NCBI RefSeq assembly: GCF_024808815.1
Contig: NZ_JANUCS010000001.1
Coordinates: forward strand, 217,315-281,314
Source of the DNA: Methanosalsum natronophilum
GTDB lineage: Archaea > Halobacteriota > Methanosarcinia > Methanosarcinales > Methanosarcinaceae
DNA: 64,000 nt
Direction: 5' to 3'
Part shown: in pieces, positions 33,691-44,232 of the stretch
How positions within the stretch are numbered: position 1 is the stretch's first letter
How the letters are laid out: each line of letters begins with the position of its first letter
The notes under the pieces: generated by a model
Told to the model about the DNA's origin: nothing
Database searches by the model: none
The model's input: only the letters and a program-made list of their open reading frames with translations
Made by a program: the position numbers and the translations under genes

Positions 33691-34683
33691 ATGCCCAGTT
33701 TTGTTACTTTTGCAAAAAATGTATTCATACCTGTAACTAATATATGCAGGAACAATTGTGGTTATTGTGGTTTCAAACGTGAATTGAATGACCCCGAAGC
33801 TAAACTAATGACCCCTCAAGAAATAGCTCCCATACTAAGCAAAGGAAAAGAACTTGGGTGTAGTGAAGCACTGTTTACTTTTGGTGAATGTCCCGAAGAT
33901 GTCAGTGGATTCTCTTTTCTTCTTGAAGAGCTGGGATTTTCAAATTATATAGATTATATTATTTATTTATGTGAACTTGCAATCGAATCCGGTCTACTCC
34001 CACATACCAATGCAGGAATTATTGATTATAATGACCTGAAAAGATTGGGTGAAGTCAATTCTAGTCTAGGCTTAATGTTAGAAACAACTGCAAACCTACC
34101 ATGTCATCATGACTCACCCGGTAAAAGACCCGAGAAACGAGTTGAAGTTCTAAAAAATGCAGGTAAACTTAGAATACCTTTCACTACAGGCATTCTTGTT
34201 GGTATTGGTGAAACGAGAACTGATCGAATTAATTCATTGAAAGTCATATCTCAATTACATGAACAATACGGTCATATCCAGGAAGTGATCATTCAGAACT
34301 TTAAACCAAAAATAGGAACTGGTATGGAGAATAAACCTAACCCAAAATCCAGTGTTATGATAGATACCGTGAAATTAGCTCGTGATATACTTCAGGACGA
34401 GATTGCCGTCCAGGTCCCACCAAACCTAATAGAACCTAGAATACTCATCAGTGCAGGAGCTACTGACCTGGGTGGTATCTCACCTGAGACCATTGATTGG
34501 ATCAATCCAGAATCAAGCTGGCCATCAGTTGACAGGTTACAGGAAATGGTGGGAAATGATATAACACTTCGTGAACGTTTACCAATACATCCTCAATATA
34601 TAGATAAAGGATGGTATAGTAGTAAAATCGCAGAACTTATAACTAAACTTAATTTCAAAGGTTACAAGAGAATAGATAGTTAA
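33691..34683 (+). CDS. cofG: FO synthase subunit 1 (CofG)
   Basis: CofG, with CofH, makes 7,8-didemethyl-8-hydroxy-5-deazariboflavin, the chromophore of F420. Radical SAM motif CRNNCGYCGF near residue 20, preceded by FVTFAKNVFIPVTNI. GECPEDVSGF, TTANLPCHHDSPGKRPEKR, FTTGILVGIGETRTDRI and IIQNFKPKIGTGM are CofG signatures. About 330 residues. ATG 33691 is preferred because AGAAGGA sits nine bases upstream; GTG 33670 is the longer option. Next gene cofH starts 16 nt after the stop. Confidence 0.94.
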   Translation: MPSFVTFAKNVFIPVTNICRNNCGYCGFKRELNDPEAKLMTPQEIAPILSKGKELGCSEALFTFGECPEDVSGFSFLLEELGFSNYIDYIIYLCELAIESGLLPHTNAGIIDYNDLKRLGEVNSSLGLMLETTANLPCHHDSPGKRPEKRVEVLKNAGKLRIPFTTGILVGIGETRTDRINSLKVISQLHEQYGHIQEVIIQNFKPKIGTGMENKPNPKSSVMIDTVKLARDILQDEIAVQVPPNLIEPRILISAGATDLGGISPETIDWINPESSWPSVDRLQEMVGNDITLRERLPIHPQYIDKGWYSSKIAELITKLNFKGYKRIDS

Positions 34684-34699
34684 ACTACGAGATGATAGG

Positions 34700-35785
34700 A
34701 TGAAATACAATACATCCACAATTCCTGAAGATATGATCGAACGTGCATTTAAAGGTCATATCGATCAAGAAGATGCGCTAGAACTAGTCAGTTCAAACCC
34801 ACATGAACTTTTAACACTTGCAGATAAGTTGAGGTACGAAACAATAGGAGACGATGTGACCTATATTGTGAACCGCAACATCAATTTTACAGATCGATGT
34901 ATTGGTACATGTAAGTTCTGTGCATTCAAAGAAAAGTCAAGTTACCTCTTTACACCAAGCCAGATCATGGACCGAGTTGTGGATGCAGTGAACTTGGGTG
35001 CAACTGAGGTTTGTATTCAGGGAGGACTCCTTAACAACATTGACCTTGGTTTCTATCTTGACATTCTTGACCTCATAAGACCAAAATACCCTGACCTTCA
35101 TATCCATGCATTTTCTCCAATGGAAGTATATCATGCTGCAAACCTTAGTGGTATTTCTGTTAAAGAAGCATTAAGTACACTCAAAAAACACGGTCTTGAT
35201 ACAATGCCTGGAACTGCAGCTGAGATCTTATCTGAAAGGGTTCGAGAACTTGTATGTCCCGATAAAATCACAACAGATGAATGGATAGATGTTGTTACCA
35301 CAGCACATAAACTAGATATACCTACTACCTCTACTATGATGTACGGACATATTGAAACATTAGAAGAACGTATAGACCACATGTTCACTATCAGGTCTAT
35401 ACAAGATAAAACCGGTAAATTCACCGAATTCGTACCTCTACCCTTTATGCCATACAATAATCCTTTAGGAGCTCAGATGCTAAACTCTGGGCAATATATG
35501 GTCTCAGGTACATCTGACCTTAAAATGCATGCACTTGCACGTATAATATTCCATAATCGATTAAACAATATTCAAGCAAGTTGGGTGAAGTTAGGTAAAA
35601 AAATGGCGCAGTTTGCATTACAATGTGGGGCAAATGATCTTGGAGGAACTTTGATGGAAGAAAAAATATCAAAATCAGCGGGTTCAAAACACGGTGAGTT
35701 CATCTCAACTGATGAATTCGAATGGATGATACATGACGCTGGTAGAAATCCGGTTAAAAGGAACACAGTATATGAGAGGATATAA
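34700..35785 (+). CDS. cofH: FO synthase subunit 2 (CofH)
   Basis: 5-amino-6-(D-ribitylamino)uracil-tyrosine transferase, the radical SAM partner of CofG. The 361-residue protein has YIVNRNINFTDRCIGTCKFC with the cluster cysteines in CIGTCKFCAF, EVCIQGGLLNNIDLGFYLDI, HAFSPMEVYHAANLSGISVK, DTMPGTAAEILSERVRELVC and TSTMMYGHIETLEERIDHM. The cofC start follows one base after its stop. Confidence 0.95.
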   Translation: MKYNTSTIPEDMIERAFKGHIDQEDALELVSSNPHELLTLADKLRYETIGDDVTYIVNRNINFTDRCIGTCKFCAFKEKSSYLFTPSQIMDRVVDAVNLGATEVCIQGGLLNNIDLGFYLDILDLIRPKYPDLHIHAFSPMEVYHAANLSGISVKEALSTLKKHGLDTMPGTAAEILSERVRELVCPDKITTDEWIDVVTTAHKLDIPTTSTMMYGHIETLEERIDHMFTIRSIQDKTGKFTEFVPLPFMPYNNPLGAQMLNSGQYMVSGTSDLKMHALARIIFHNRLNNIQASWVKLGKKMAQFALQCGANDLGGTLMEEKISKSAGSKHGEFISTDEFEWMIHDAGRNPVKRNTVYERI

Positions 35786-35786
35786 T

Positions 35787-36434
35787 ATGCGAGCAGTTAT
35801 ACCCTATAAGAAAAAGAACGCTAAATCAAGATTATCACCCGTATTCTCACTTGAAGAACGGGAAGAACTCGTAGAATTGATGTTAAAGGACGTATATTAT
35901 ACTCTGAGTACAGCAGGTATTGAGGATATAGATATACTCACTACCCCTAATAGCGATATCACCTCAGAACTAGATGCGAATATAATAGAAAATGAGAACG
36001 ACCTCAACTCCGCTATCAATAGTTACCTATTTTCACTTAATGAACCCGTAATGATAGTAATGGCAGACCTCCCACTAATCACACCAACCCAAATAATGGA
36101 TATTATGGAAAATGATGCCGATATTCTAATAGTTCCCGGCAAGGGCGGGGGCACAAATATCCTAAAAATCAAAAACCCTGTTGGATTCCATGTGAAATAT
36201 TACGGGTCGAGTTACAATACACATTGTTCAATAGCCCAACAACTGGCCAGAACTGTGGAAGTATACGACTCGTTTAGAGCAAGTACTGATATAGATGAAC
36301 CTAGTGACCTTGTAGAGCTCATGATACACGGTACTGGCCTTGCAAAAGAATATATCAATAATAAGTTCATAACAAGTCCAGGTAAAGGTAGGGTAGCTAT
36401 TCTTGCAGATACATGTAAAATAGTCTCTGAATAA
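35787..36434 (+). CDS. cofC: 2-phospho-L-lactate guanylyltransferase (CofC)
   Basis: CofC activates 2-phospholactate (or a related three-carbon phosphate) with GTP for transfer to FO by CofD. 215 residues with nucleotidyltransferase signatures: MRAVIPYKKKNAKSRLSPVF, PVMIVMADLPLITPTQIMDI, and VPGKGGGTNILKIKN. ATG 35787 lies one base after the cofH stop, with GAGAGG inside cofH as ribosome site. An upstream in-frame extension into cofH is not credible. Completes a cofG-cofH-cofC operon. Confidence 0.93.
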   Translation: MRAVIPYKKKNAKSRLSPVFSLEEREELVELMLKDVYYTLSTAGIEDIDILTTPNSDITSELDANIIENENDLNSAINSYLFSLNEPVMIVMADLPLITPTQIMDIMENDADILIVPGKGGGTNILKIKNPVGFHVKYYGSSYNTHCSIAQQLARTVEVYDSFRASTDIDEPSDLVELMIHGTGLAKEYINNKFITSPGKGRVAILADTCKIVSE

Positions 36435-36519
36435 CTAGGATTCGATTGGATATAATTAACAAGAATTATAACTAAAAAAAATGTATAGTGGTGCAAGATA
36501 GATAATTAGGTGATTGTTG

Positions 36520-36696
36520 GTGACTGTTAACGTTAATAGATACAAGTGTGGATACTGTGGTGCCTGCGTGGCCGTATGCCCTAAGAGTTCATTAGAACTT
36601 ATAGAAACCTGGATAGAGGTGAATAACGATTGCAATTCTTGCGGGATATGTACAAAAGTATGTCCTGTTGGAGCACTTAGGCTTGGGGGTGAGTAA
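36520..36696 (+). CDS. Ferredoxin partner of geranylgeranyl reductase
   Basis: 58-residue 2x[4Fe-4S] ferredoxin: RYKCGYCGACVAVCPKSSLE and DCNSCGICTKVCPVGALRLG. GTG 36520 is selected because AGGTGA (36508-36513) lies six bases upstream. It is immediately followed by the GGR gene without a gap. In Methanosarcina acetivorans the equivalent neighbouring ferredoxin was shown to be needed, with geranylgeranyl reductase, for full saturation of archaeal lipid chains. Confidence 0.9.
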   Translation: MTVNVNRYKCGYCGACVAVCPKSSLELIETWIEVNNDCNSCGICTKVCPVGALRLGGE

Positions 36697-37938
36697 ATGA
36701 AAGATGAATATGATGTAGTAGTTGTAGGTGCGGGTCCAGCAGGCTCGATAGCTGCAAAGAACGCTGCTTTAAAAGGACTAGATGTACTACTCATCGAAAA
36801 AAGACAAGAGATAGGAGATCCTGTAAGATGTGCAGAAGGTGCAGGTAAATTCAATTTAAAACAACATATTGAACCTGACCCCCAGTGGATCTGTGCAGAC
36901 CTCACGGGATCACGTATCTATTCACCAGACGGTACCATGATAGAAATGGCAGAAGAAGTAGCTGGCGGTGAAGTAGGTTATGTGCTCGAAAGAAAAGTAT
37001 TTGATCGGGCATTAGCCCAGGAAGCTGCAAGGGCGGGTGCTGAAGTTCAAGTGAAAACACGAGCTACCGGTTTAGTGATAGAAGACGGGTTCGTTACAGG
37101 AATAAATGTTATGCGAATTGGTGAAGAGCATACCATCAAGACAAAAATAGTTATCGCAGCTGACGGTGTAGAATCTAAGGTTGCACGCTGGGCAGGAATT
37201 GATACTACATTAAAACTTGAGGATATTGAAACCTGTACACAGTATTTGGTCGTTGATAAGGATATAAACCAGAACTATTGTCATTTCTATCTAGGTAATG
37301 AGATCGCACCTAGTGGTTATATTTGGATATTCCCGAAAGGTAACGATAAAGCTAATGTTGGTATTGGTATCCTTGGGAGCGAGGTCACGGAAGATATGCG
37401 ACCAGTGGATTACCTAGACACATTCATAGAAAACAAATTTCCTAACGCCAAGATAATTGAAATGGTAGTTGGTGGCGTACCGGTATCAGGTAGTATCCAT
37501 AAAAGTTATACTAATGGCCTAATGGTAGTAGGAGATGCAGCACGACAATCCGATCCTATAACAGGTGGCGGGATAATCAATGCAATGGATGCAGGTAAGA
37601 TTGCAGGTGAAGTTGCAGCGGAGGCCGTAAAAGTGGGGGACTATTCCGAAAACATGCTAAAAGAATACGAAACCCGATGGAAATCCATTATTGGCAAGGA
37701 GATAGATTGCAGTCTTATAGTCAAGAACAATTTCGTTCATTTCACAGATAAGCAATTAAACTCATTAGCATATTCCTTAAAGGACGTGAATTTCACTAGC
37801 ATGAGTTTAATGGATCTGTTATTCGCTCTATTCAAAGCCAATAAAAAACTATTATGGGACCTTAGGGTCATTTTCAAGGACGTTGTCAAGAACGATATTG
37901 ATTTCAAGTATCGATCCGAAGTCAAATCATCTAAATGA
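36697..37938 (+). CDS. Digeranylgeranylglycerophospholipid reductase
   Basis: FAD enzyme that hydrogenates the double bonds of archaeal membrane lipids. 413 residues: FAD fold [77 protein letters not shown], and [20 protein letters not shown]. The start ATG abuts the ferredoxin stop and GGGGG/GTGAG serves as ribosome site. A T-rich terminator follows before the converging trkH gene. Confidence 0.94.
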   Translation: MKDEYDVVVVGAGPAGSIAAKNAALKGLDVLLIEKRQEIGDPVRCAEGAGKFNLKQHIEPDPQWICADLTGSRIYSPDGTMIEMAEEVAGGEVGYVLERKVFDRALAQEAARAGAEVQVKTRATGLVIEDGFVTGINVMRIGEEHTIKTKIVIAADGVESKVARWAGIDTTLKLEDIETCTQYLVVDKDINQNYCHFYLGNEIAPSGYIWIFPKGNDKANVGIGILGSEVTEDMRPVDYLDTFIENKFPNAKIIEMVVGGVPVSGSIHKSYTNGLMVVGDAARQSDPITGGGIINAMDAGKIAGEVAAEAVKVGDYSENMLKEYETRWKSIIGKEIDCSLIVKNNFVHFTDKQLNSLAYSLKDVNFTSMSLMDLLFALFKANKKLLWDLRVIFKDVVKNDIDFKYRSEVKSSK

Positions 37939-37942
37939 AGAA

Positions 37943-37977
37943 AAAACTTTTTCTTTATTTTTCTCTTTTTTTATTAC
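37943..37977. terminator. T-rich terminator between GGR and trkH
   Basis: A run rich in T (TTTTTCTTTATTTTTCTC then eight T) directly follows the GGR stop at 37938 on the plus strand. It is oligo-T without a strong hairpin. Confidence 0.5.
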
Positions 37978-38007
37978 AAAAAATCCAACCCTTAGTTCAA
38001 ATTTCAA

Positions 38008-39444
38008 TCACCTATTTCTCCAGAATTCGGGTGTCAGCAATACAAGTACTGTAAATATTTCAAGTCTGCCTACCAGCATATTAGCTGTAAGAACAAGTTT
38101 ACCAATATCAGGTACTGCACTATATCCTTCCATAGGACCCAATATCCCCAATGCAGGCCCGACATTACCCAATGTAGCTATTGATGCTGATATTGCCGAT
38201 ATCATGTCAAGACCTAGTAGTGCCAGGATCACTGCACCTATCACAAATATCAGGAAATATATTAAAATAAAGGCCATTATGGAATTCAATACATTATCAG
38301 TAACCTTTGCACCATTGAACTTAATTTGTTTTATTGCACGTGGATGTATTGTCTTGAAAATCTCTCGTTTAGCATACTTTGACAACATTAATATCCTGAC
38401 CATCTTAATACCACCAGCAGTAGACCCAGCAGACCCACCAAAGAACATCAAGACCAATAAAGCCATTCTAGCCGAATCTGACCACTGATTAAAGTCAGTT
38501 GATGCATAACCTGTTGTCGTAGTGATGGATATTACCTGGAATGCAGCGTATCTGATAGTATCGAATAATGACCCACCAATATCTCTCCATAGAATTAAGA
38601 TCAACAGTGACGTTGCTGCTAACAATATAAGTGCATAGAGCCTGAACTCCTCGTCACGAACCAGACTTCTACTATTAACAAATATTGTGCGGTAATATAA
38701 AGCAAAATGTACACCGCCAATGAACATGAACAGTATAATAATCCATTCTACTGTTGGATTCTGGAACGCAGAAATACTTTCAGAATATGGAGAAAATCCA
38801 CCACAAGCTATAGTAGTGAACATATGTGTAACTGAATCATATAATGAGAGACCTGCACCCAATAAGAGAATCACTAGTACTACTGAGAACCCTATATATA
38901 TCTTCCAGAATACCATTGCAGTATCCTTGATACGAGGCTTGATCTTATCTTCACCAGGTCCAGGTAGTTCTGCTTTGAATAGGTCGCGACCACCCACACC
39001 CAATTTTGGGAGTATTGCAATAAATAAAACAATAATTCCCATACCACCAAGCCATTGTGTCATGTTTCTCCAAAATAATAGACTTAATGGATATTGTTCA
39101 ATATCAGTTAAGATCGTAGCACCGGTAGCTGTAATACCTGACATCGATTCGAACAAAGAATCTATCAAACCTATCCCTGATAAGTAATAAGGTATTGTAC
39201 CAAATAATGCTGCAAGTAACCACGTGAATGCAACTATAGCAAAACTTTCGCGTGCATGCCATTCACCTTCCGACCTTGTGTTAAGGTACAATATGACACC
39301 AGTACCTGATGTCACTAAGATACCAACTAAGAACGGAAATATTGGTTCTTGATAATAATAGGCTAAGGCCAAAGGTATGCTCATAAGCATACCCAGAAAA
39401 GTTAGTAACCTGCCAATTACGTTAAGAACCACATGGTATTGCAC
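38008..39444 (-). CDS. trkH: Potassium uptake protein TrkH
   Basis: Membrane subunit of the Trk K+ uptake system, about 478 residues. Four P-loop repeats of the TrkH/KtrB fold are seen, including SMSGITATGATILTDIEQYP, TTIACGGFSPYSESISAF, SITTTTGYASTDFNQWSDSA and ASIATLGNVGPALGILGP, each supplying a selectivity-filter glycine. GTG 39444 is taken as start, eight bases after AAAAGGAG; GTG 39453 lies too close to that site. It follows trkA by 15 nt. Confidence 0.94.
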   Translation of the reverse strand: MQYHVVLNVIGRLLTFLGMLMSIPLALAYYYQEPIFPFLVGILVTSGTGVILYLNTRSEGEWHARESFAIVAFTWLLAALFGTIPYYLSGIGLIDSLFESMSGITATGATILTDIEQYPLSLLFWRNMTQWLGGMGIIVLFIAILPKLGVGGRDLFKAELPGPGEDKIKPRIKDTAMVFWKIYIGFSVVLVILLLGAGLSLYDSVTHMFTTIACGGFSPYSESISAFQNPTVEWIIILFMFIGGVHFALYYRTIFVNSRSLVRDEEFRLYALILLAATSLLILILWRDIGGSLFDTIRYAAFQVISITTTTGYASTDFNQWSDSARMALLVLMFFGGSAGSTAGGIKMVRILMLSKYAKREIFKTIHPRAIKQIKFNGAKVTDNVLNSIMAFILIYFLIFVIGAVILALLGLDMISAISASIATLGNVGPALGILGPMEGYSAVPDIGKLVLTANMLVGRLEIFTVLVLLTPEFWRNR

Positions 39445-39459
39445 ACAAGTCACTCCTTT

Positions 39460-40800
39460 TCACTTGAACAGATGTTTTAAGACATCAAGATCTGATTGTA
39501 AAGAGAACATTACCAACCTATCACCATCAAGAACTCTAAAATCACCACTGGGTACAATAGTAAGTTCACCACGAACAACCATACTAACAATCACTCCTCT
39601 TGGAAATGGTATCTTTTCAAGGGTTTTACCCTCAATCCTCGATCTTTTAGTGACAGTATATTCCACAACTTCCGCCTTTTCACCTTCAAGTGTTGCAATT
39701 GCCTGCATACTTGTTCCCATAGTGAACTTGAACACTTCCTTGATTGTCGAACCCCGAGGACTTACTGCACTATCAACACCTACCATCTCGAACAAAGACA
39801 CATATTCTGGTCGGTCAACACGTGCAATCACTTTCTTGACACCGAACTGTTTAGCAATCAATGAACATAACAGGTTCTTCTCATCACTATCAGTTACTGA
39901 TATCACTACATCCATATCAGCAATATTCTCTTCTTCCAAGAGCTCAACATCAGTACCATCACTGTTGAGTACAAGTACATCAGGTAATCTATCAGAAACA
40001 AAATCACACCGTTCCCGATCCATCTCAACAATCTTGATATCAAAATTTGACTCATATATCATGTTAGCAAGATAAAACCCAACACTACCACCACCAATGA
40101 TCATTATCTTATTTCTTTTATGTATAGTCTCTCCAAACAATGAGCGAATATGATCCATCGAAGAAGCTTTCCCAATAACAACTATCCGGTCATTCTCCAT
40201 AACCAAATCTTCACCATGAGGTATTAACACATCTTCATCCCTAAAAATTGCACTTACAATACAATCATCACCAAAATCAATATCCTTGATCTTACTGTTA
40301 ACCATCGCATTATCCTTATGTACAACAAATTCCAACATCTCAACTTTGCCTTCAGCAAAGAACTGAAGGTCAATTGCCGATGGCACTGATAATACGTCGG
40401 CTACCTCAGAAGCTAAAGTGAGTTCAGGACATATCATCACATCAATACCAATAGATTCACGTTTAGCTACAGGTTGATCGATATAGTCTGGATTACTTAC
40501 CCTAGCAATAGTAATAAGTTTATTATCCTTATATTCACGAGAAATTATCTTCGATGCCATGCATGCAACAATGTTAACCTCGTCAATACCCGTAACAGCC
40601 ACTAAAAGGTCAGCATTTTTTAGGATGTCGGTAAGAATGCTTGCATTTGCACCATTGTTCTGTATTACCTGGATATCAAGACCATTTGCACGTTCACATG
40701 CATCCTCATCATTATCAATAACAATAACATCATTATCAAGATATAGAGCTTTGGCTATATGGTACCCAACCTCACCTGCTCCAACTATCACTATCTTCAT
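39460..40800 (-). CDS. trkA: Trk potassium transport regulator TrkA
   Basis: Cytoplasmic gating subunit with two RCK halves, 446 residues. Each half begins with a Rossmann loop: MKIVIVGAGEVGYHIAKALY (residue 1) and IMIIGGGSVGFYLANMIYES (about residue 228). Each is followed by a TrkA-C ligand-binding domain (GEDLVMENDRIVVIG; GDFRVLDGDRLVMFS). NAD(H)/ATP binding is expected to control TrkH. ATG 40800 is preferred to the codon at 40818. It is upstream of trkH in a two-gene operon. Confidence 0.94.
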   Translation of the reverse strand: MKIVIVGAGEVGYHIAKALYLDNDVIVIDNDEDACERANGLDIQVIQNNGANASILTDILKNADLLVAVTGIDEVNIVACMASKIISREYKDNKLITIARVSNPDYIDQPVAKRESIGIDVMICPELTLASEVADVLSVPSAIDLQFFAEGKVEMLEFVVHKDNAMVNSKIKDIDFGDDCIVSAIFRDEDVLIPHGEDLVMENDRIVVIGKASSMDHIRSLFGETIHKRNKIMIIGGGSVGFYLANMIYESNFDIKIVEMDRERCDFVSDRLPDVLVLNSDGTDVELLEEENIADMDVVISVTDSDEKNLLCSLIAKQFGVKKVIARVDRPEYVSLFEMVGVDSAVSPRGSTIKEVFKFTMGTSMQAIATLEGEKAEVVEYTVTKRSRIEGKTLEKIPFPRGVIVSMVVRGELTIVPSGDFRVLDGDRLVMFSLQSDLDVLKHLFK

Positions 40801-40933
40801 TAGAACGCCTCTGATCAATTAATAGAAGAAATTCATTTATGTGTATAATAAGGCATTCCATATAAAACAAGTTATAATTAAATGTTATTGTATAAAAAAA
40901 AGAATATCAGTCCTTTTTGCGGCCTGATACTTT

Positions 40934-42115
40934 CTAGAGTGCATCTTTGACCTTATCAAAGATATTGCGAGAACCCTTATGAGAAGACTCGGTGTTTACA
41001 CCTGTTTTCTCATTCTGCGTCTCGGTTTGCGGGTCCTCTTCTTCGAGTTTTTTGAGTAATTCCTTTTGAGACTTTGTAAGGTTTGTAGGTGTACGTACAA
41101 TCACTCTCACGTGCTGATCACCTTCACCACGACCCTGTAACCGTGGCATGCCTTTCCCCTTAAGACGGAATAATGAATGTGTCTGTGTACCTTCAGGTAT
41201 GTTCATCTTAACCTTACCATGTAAGGTTGGCACCATAATAGAATCGCCGAGTGCAGCTTGTGTGAACGAAATGGGTACCTCGTACACAATATCATCACCA
41301 AACCTCTCAAACTTATCATGTGGTTCAACGTTAATGAACACGTAAAGATCACCTGGAGGCGCACCGGGTTCACCAGCTTCACCTTCACCACGTACCATCA
41401 GTCTTACACCAGTATCAGCACCTTTTGGTACTTTCACCGATATCTTTCGAACCTTCTTAACCTTACCATTACCCCTACATTCAGCACATGGTGTATCGAT
41501 GATACGACCTTCACCACGACAGTCTCTACAAGGAGTCGTTGTCATGAACCGTCCAAATGGTGTGTTCTGGGCACGAGTAACTTGTCCTCTACCCTGACAT
41601 GTAGAACATGTCTTGGGGTCAGTACCCGGTTTAGCACCACTACCACCACATGTCTCACAGTTCTCCATCCGGGGCACATTTATCTTCTTCTCAGTACCGG
41701 TCGCAGCTTCCTCTAATGTGATGGAAAGATCGTACCTTAGATCCGAGCCCGGAGTGGGTCCACGTCTCCTTCGTGACCGTGCACCTCCACCACCAAAGAA
41801 CATATCAAAGATATCACCGAGTCCACCCATCTCACCGAAGATATCACCGAAATCGGCATTCCTGAATATATCTTCTTCAGTATACTGACCATTAATACCT
41901 GCATGCCCAAACTGATCATACTTTTTCCTTTTCTCAGGGTCTGACAGCACAGCATAAGCTTCAGATATTTCCTTGAACTTATCTTCGGAATCAGCTTCCT
42001 TGTTCCTATCAGGATGATACTTCATTGCAAGCTTCCTATAAGCTTTCTTGATATCTTCTGCTGATGCATCCTTTGATAATCCAAGTATTTCGTAATAATC
42101 ACGTGCTGTTGTCAT
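40934..42115 (-). CDS. dnaJ: Chaperone DnaJ
   Basis: Class I Hsp40 co-chaperone, 393 residues: J domain (residues 5-70) with the HPD motif in AMKYHPDRNKEA, Gly-rich linker with FGDIFGEMGGLGDIFDMFFG, and a zinc domain of four CxxCxGxG repeats (CETCGGSG, CSTCQGRG, CRDCRGEG, CAECRGNG). C-terminal substrate domains follow. The C-terminus has an extra charged tail (EEDPQTETQNEKTGVNTESS). The bacterial-type Hsp70 system in methanogens is an ancient acquisition. It lies downstream of dnaK. Confidence 0.96.
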   Translation of the reverse strand: MTTARDYYEILGLSKDASAEDIKKAYRKLAMKYHPDRNKEADSEDKFKEISEAYAVLSDPEKRKKYDQFGHAGINGQYTEEDIFRNADFGDIFGEMGGLGDIFDMFFGGGGARSRRRRGPTPGSDLRYDLSITLEEAATGTEKKINVPRMENCETCGGSGAKPGTDPKTCSTCQGRGQVTRAQNTPFGRFMTTTPCRDCRGEGRIIDTPCAECRGNGKVKKVRKISVKVPKGADTGVRLMVRGEGEAGEPGAPPGDLYVFINVEPHDKFERFGDDIVYEVPISFTQAALGDSIMVPTLHGKVKMNIPEGTQTHSLFRLKGKGMPRLQGRGEGDQHVRVIVRTPTNLTKSQKELLKKLEEEDPQTETQNEKTGVNTESSHKGSRNIFDKVKDAL

Positions 42116-42248
42116 AAGAATCCCTATTAGAATGAATTGAAGTACTATTTTATTTTAGATTTAGTTTAATTTAACAGTACTTCTTTTCCTATTTTTATTT
42201 TATTGTGTTGATTTTCGTATCGAATATGAATTGAAGTGGATAAGAATC

Positions 42249-44117
42249 TTATTTCTTATCCTCTTCTACATCCTCATATTCAGCATCAACAACATTCTCA
42301 TCATTATCAGCCTGTGCGCCTGCCTCAGCCTCAGCACCTTCACCAGATTCCTGAGCAGCAGCTGCAGCAGCTTCCTGTGCTTTCTGATACATTGCACTGG
42401 ACACTTCATAGACCGCATTCTGTAATGATTCGGTCTTACTCTTAACATCCTCTATATCGTCACCTTCAAGAGCCGTCCTGAGTTCAGTCATACCTGACTC
42501 GATCTTGGTCTTCTGTTCTTCAGTAACAATATCTTCAGCTTCTTTGAGTGTCCTTTCAGCAGAATTGATCAGAGATTCAGCATTGTTCCGGGTTTCGATT
42601 TCCTCTTTACGCTTCTTATCCTCTTCAGCATGCTCTTCAGCGTCCTTGACCATCTGCTCGATCTCTTCATCAGATAAGCCACCTGGTTTATCAATTGAGA
42701 TAGATTGATTTTTACCGGTACCCAGATCTTTCGCATTCACATGCAGTATACCATTAGAATCAATATCAAATGTTACCTCAATTTGTGGTACCCCTCGTGG
42801 TGCTGGCGGAATTCCTTCAAGCGTAAATCTTCCCAATGTCTTATTAGCAGAGGCAATACCCCTTTCACCTTGGAGTACATGTATTTCAACTGATGTTTGA
42901 TTATCGGCTGCAGTAGAGAATATTTGGCTCTTCTTGGTAGGTATGGTAGTATTACGTTCGATCAATGGTGTAGATACACCTCCAAGTGTCTCTATACCCA
43001 ATGTCAATGGAATTACGTCAAGTAAGAGTACATCCTTCATCTCACCAGTAAGTACACCTGCCTGTATTGCAGCACCCATTGCAACAGCTTCATCTGGGTT
43101 TATGTTCTTGTAAGGTTCCTTCCCCACAAACTTCTTGACAGTCTCGTATACTGCAGGTATTCTGGTAGATCCACCAATAAGTAGTACTTTATCAATATCG
43201 TTAGGTGTGAGTTTAGCGTCACTTAATGCCTGCCTCATAGCATGTAATGTCTTCTCAAGCAAATCCTCGGTCATCTTCTCAAACTGTGTTCTTGTAATAT
43301 CTATATCAACATGTTTTGGTTGACCATTAGAATCAGCTGTAATGAAAGGTAAATTGATATTACTAGTAGTTACACCAGAAAGTTCGATCTTAGCCTTCTC
43401 AGCTGCATCGGTTACTCTCTGTAATGCAGACTTATCCTTGGAAAGATCAATACCTTCTTGTTTATTGAACTCAGCGATCACATAATCAACTATCCTCTGA
43501 TCAAAATCATCTCCACCAAGACTGGTATCACCGCTTGTTGAGAGTACTTCGAATACACCATCACCCAATTCGAGCAATGATACATCAAATGTTCCACCAC
43601 CAAGGTCATAAACCAATATCTTCTGATCACCTTCAGATTTATCCAGACCATAAGCAAGTGAAGCTGCTGTAGGTTCGTTGATTATCCTCTTCACTTCAAA
43701 CCCAGCGATCTTACCCGCATCCTTTGTAGCCTGTCTTTGAGAATCATCGAAATATGCAGGTACTGTAATCACAGCTTCATTGATAGTTTCACCAATATAA
43801 GATTCTGCATCCTCTTTCATCTTCCTTAGAATCATGGACGAAATCTCTTGTGGTGTATATTCCTTATCCTGTAACTTAACACTATAATCAGCTTTCCCAA
43901 TATGTCTCTTAATAGAATAAACTGTATTATTAGGGTTAGCTACAAGTTGCCTCTTAGCTACCTGTCCCACAAGTTTCTCACCTTTCTTCGAGAACCCTAC
44001 AACTGAAGGTGTTGTCCTACCTCCCTCAGCATTCGGGATAACACTAGGTTTCCCACCTTCTATAATAGCCATACATGAATTAGTAGTACCAAGATCTATT
44101 CCTAATATTTTTCCCAT
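42249..44117 (-). CDS. dnaK: Chaperone DnaK (Hsp70)
   Basis: 622-residue Hsp70. ATPase motifs: [54 protein letters not shown], and [16 protein letters not shown]. Substrate-binding domain begins near residue 370 ([14 protein letters not shown]) and the helical lid ends in an acidic, Gln/Ala-rich tail. The C-terminal residues [19 protein letters not shown] keep the DxEYEdV-type motif. ATG 44117 is used, as the annotated Hsp70 start [10 protein letters not shown]; the codon at 44132 adds five unlikely residues. Order grpE-dnaK-dnaJ on the minus strand. Confidence 0.97.
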   Translation of the reverse strand: MGKILGIDLGTTNSCMAIIEGGKPSVIPNAEGGRTTPSVVGFSKKGEKLVGQVAKRQLVANPNNTVYSIKRHIGKADYSVKLQDKEYTPQEISSMILRKMKEDAESYIGETINEAVITVPAYFDDSQRQATKDAGKIAGFEVKRIINEPTAASLAYGLDKSEGDQKILVYDLGGGTFDVSLLELGDGVFEVLSTSGDTSLGGDDFDQRIVDYVIAEFNKQEGIDLSKDKSALQRVTDAAEKAKIELSGVTTSNINLPFITADSNGQPKHVDIDITRTQFEKMTEDLLEKTLHAMRQALSDAKLTPNDIDKVLLIGGSTRIPAVYETVKKFVGKEPYKNINPDEAVAMGAAIQAGVLTGEMKDVLLLDVIPLTLGIETLGGVSTPLIERNTTIPTKKSQIFSTAADNQTSVEIHVLQGERGIASANKTLGRFTLEGIPPAPRGVPQIEVTFDIDSNGILHVNAKDLGTGKNQSISIDKPGGLSDEEIEQMVKDAEEHAEEDKKRKEEIETRNNAESLINSAERTLKEAEDIVTEEQKTKIESGMTELRTALEGDDIEDVKSKTESLQNAVYEVSSAMYQKAQEAAAAAAQESGEGAEAEAGAQADNDENVVDAEYEDVEEDKK

Positions 44118-44232
44118 ATTATATCTCCTCACTTTTCAATTCTGTTAATTATATAATGTATCGTATTTAGATCAATTCAAATAACAATTGATAATAAATG
44201 TTTTTTATCGATTCAATTCATATCTATTTTAT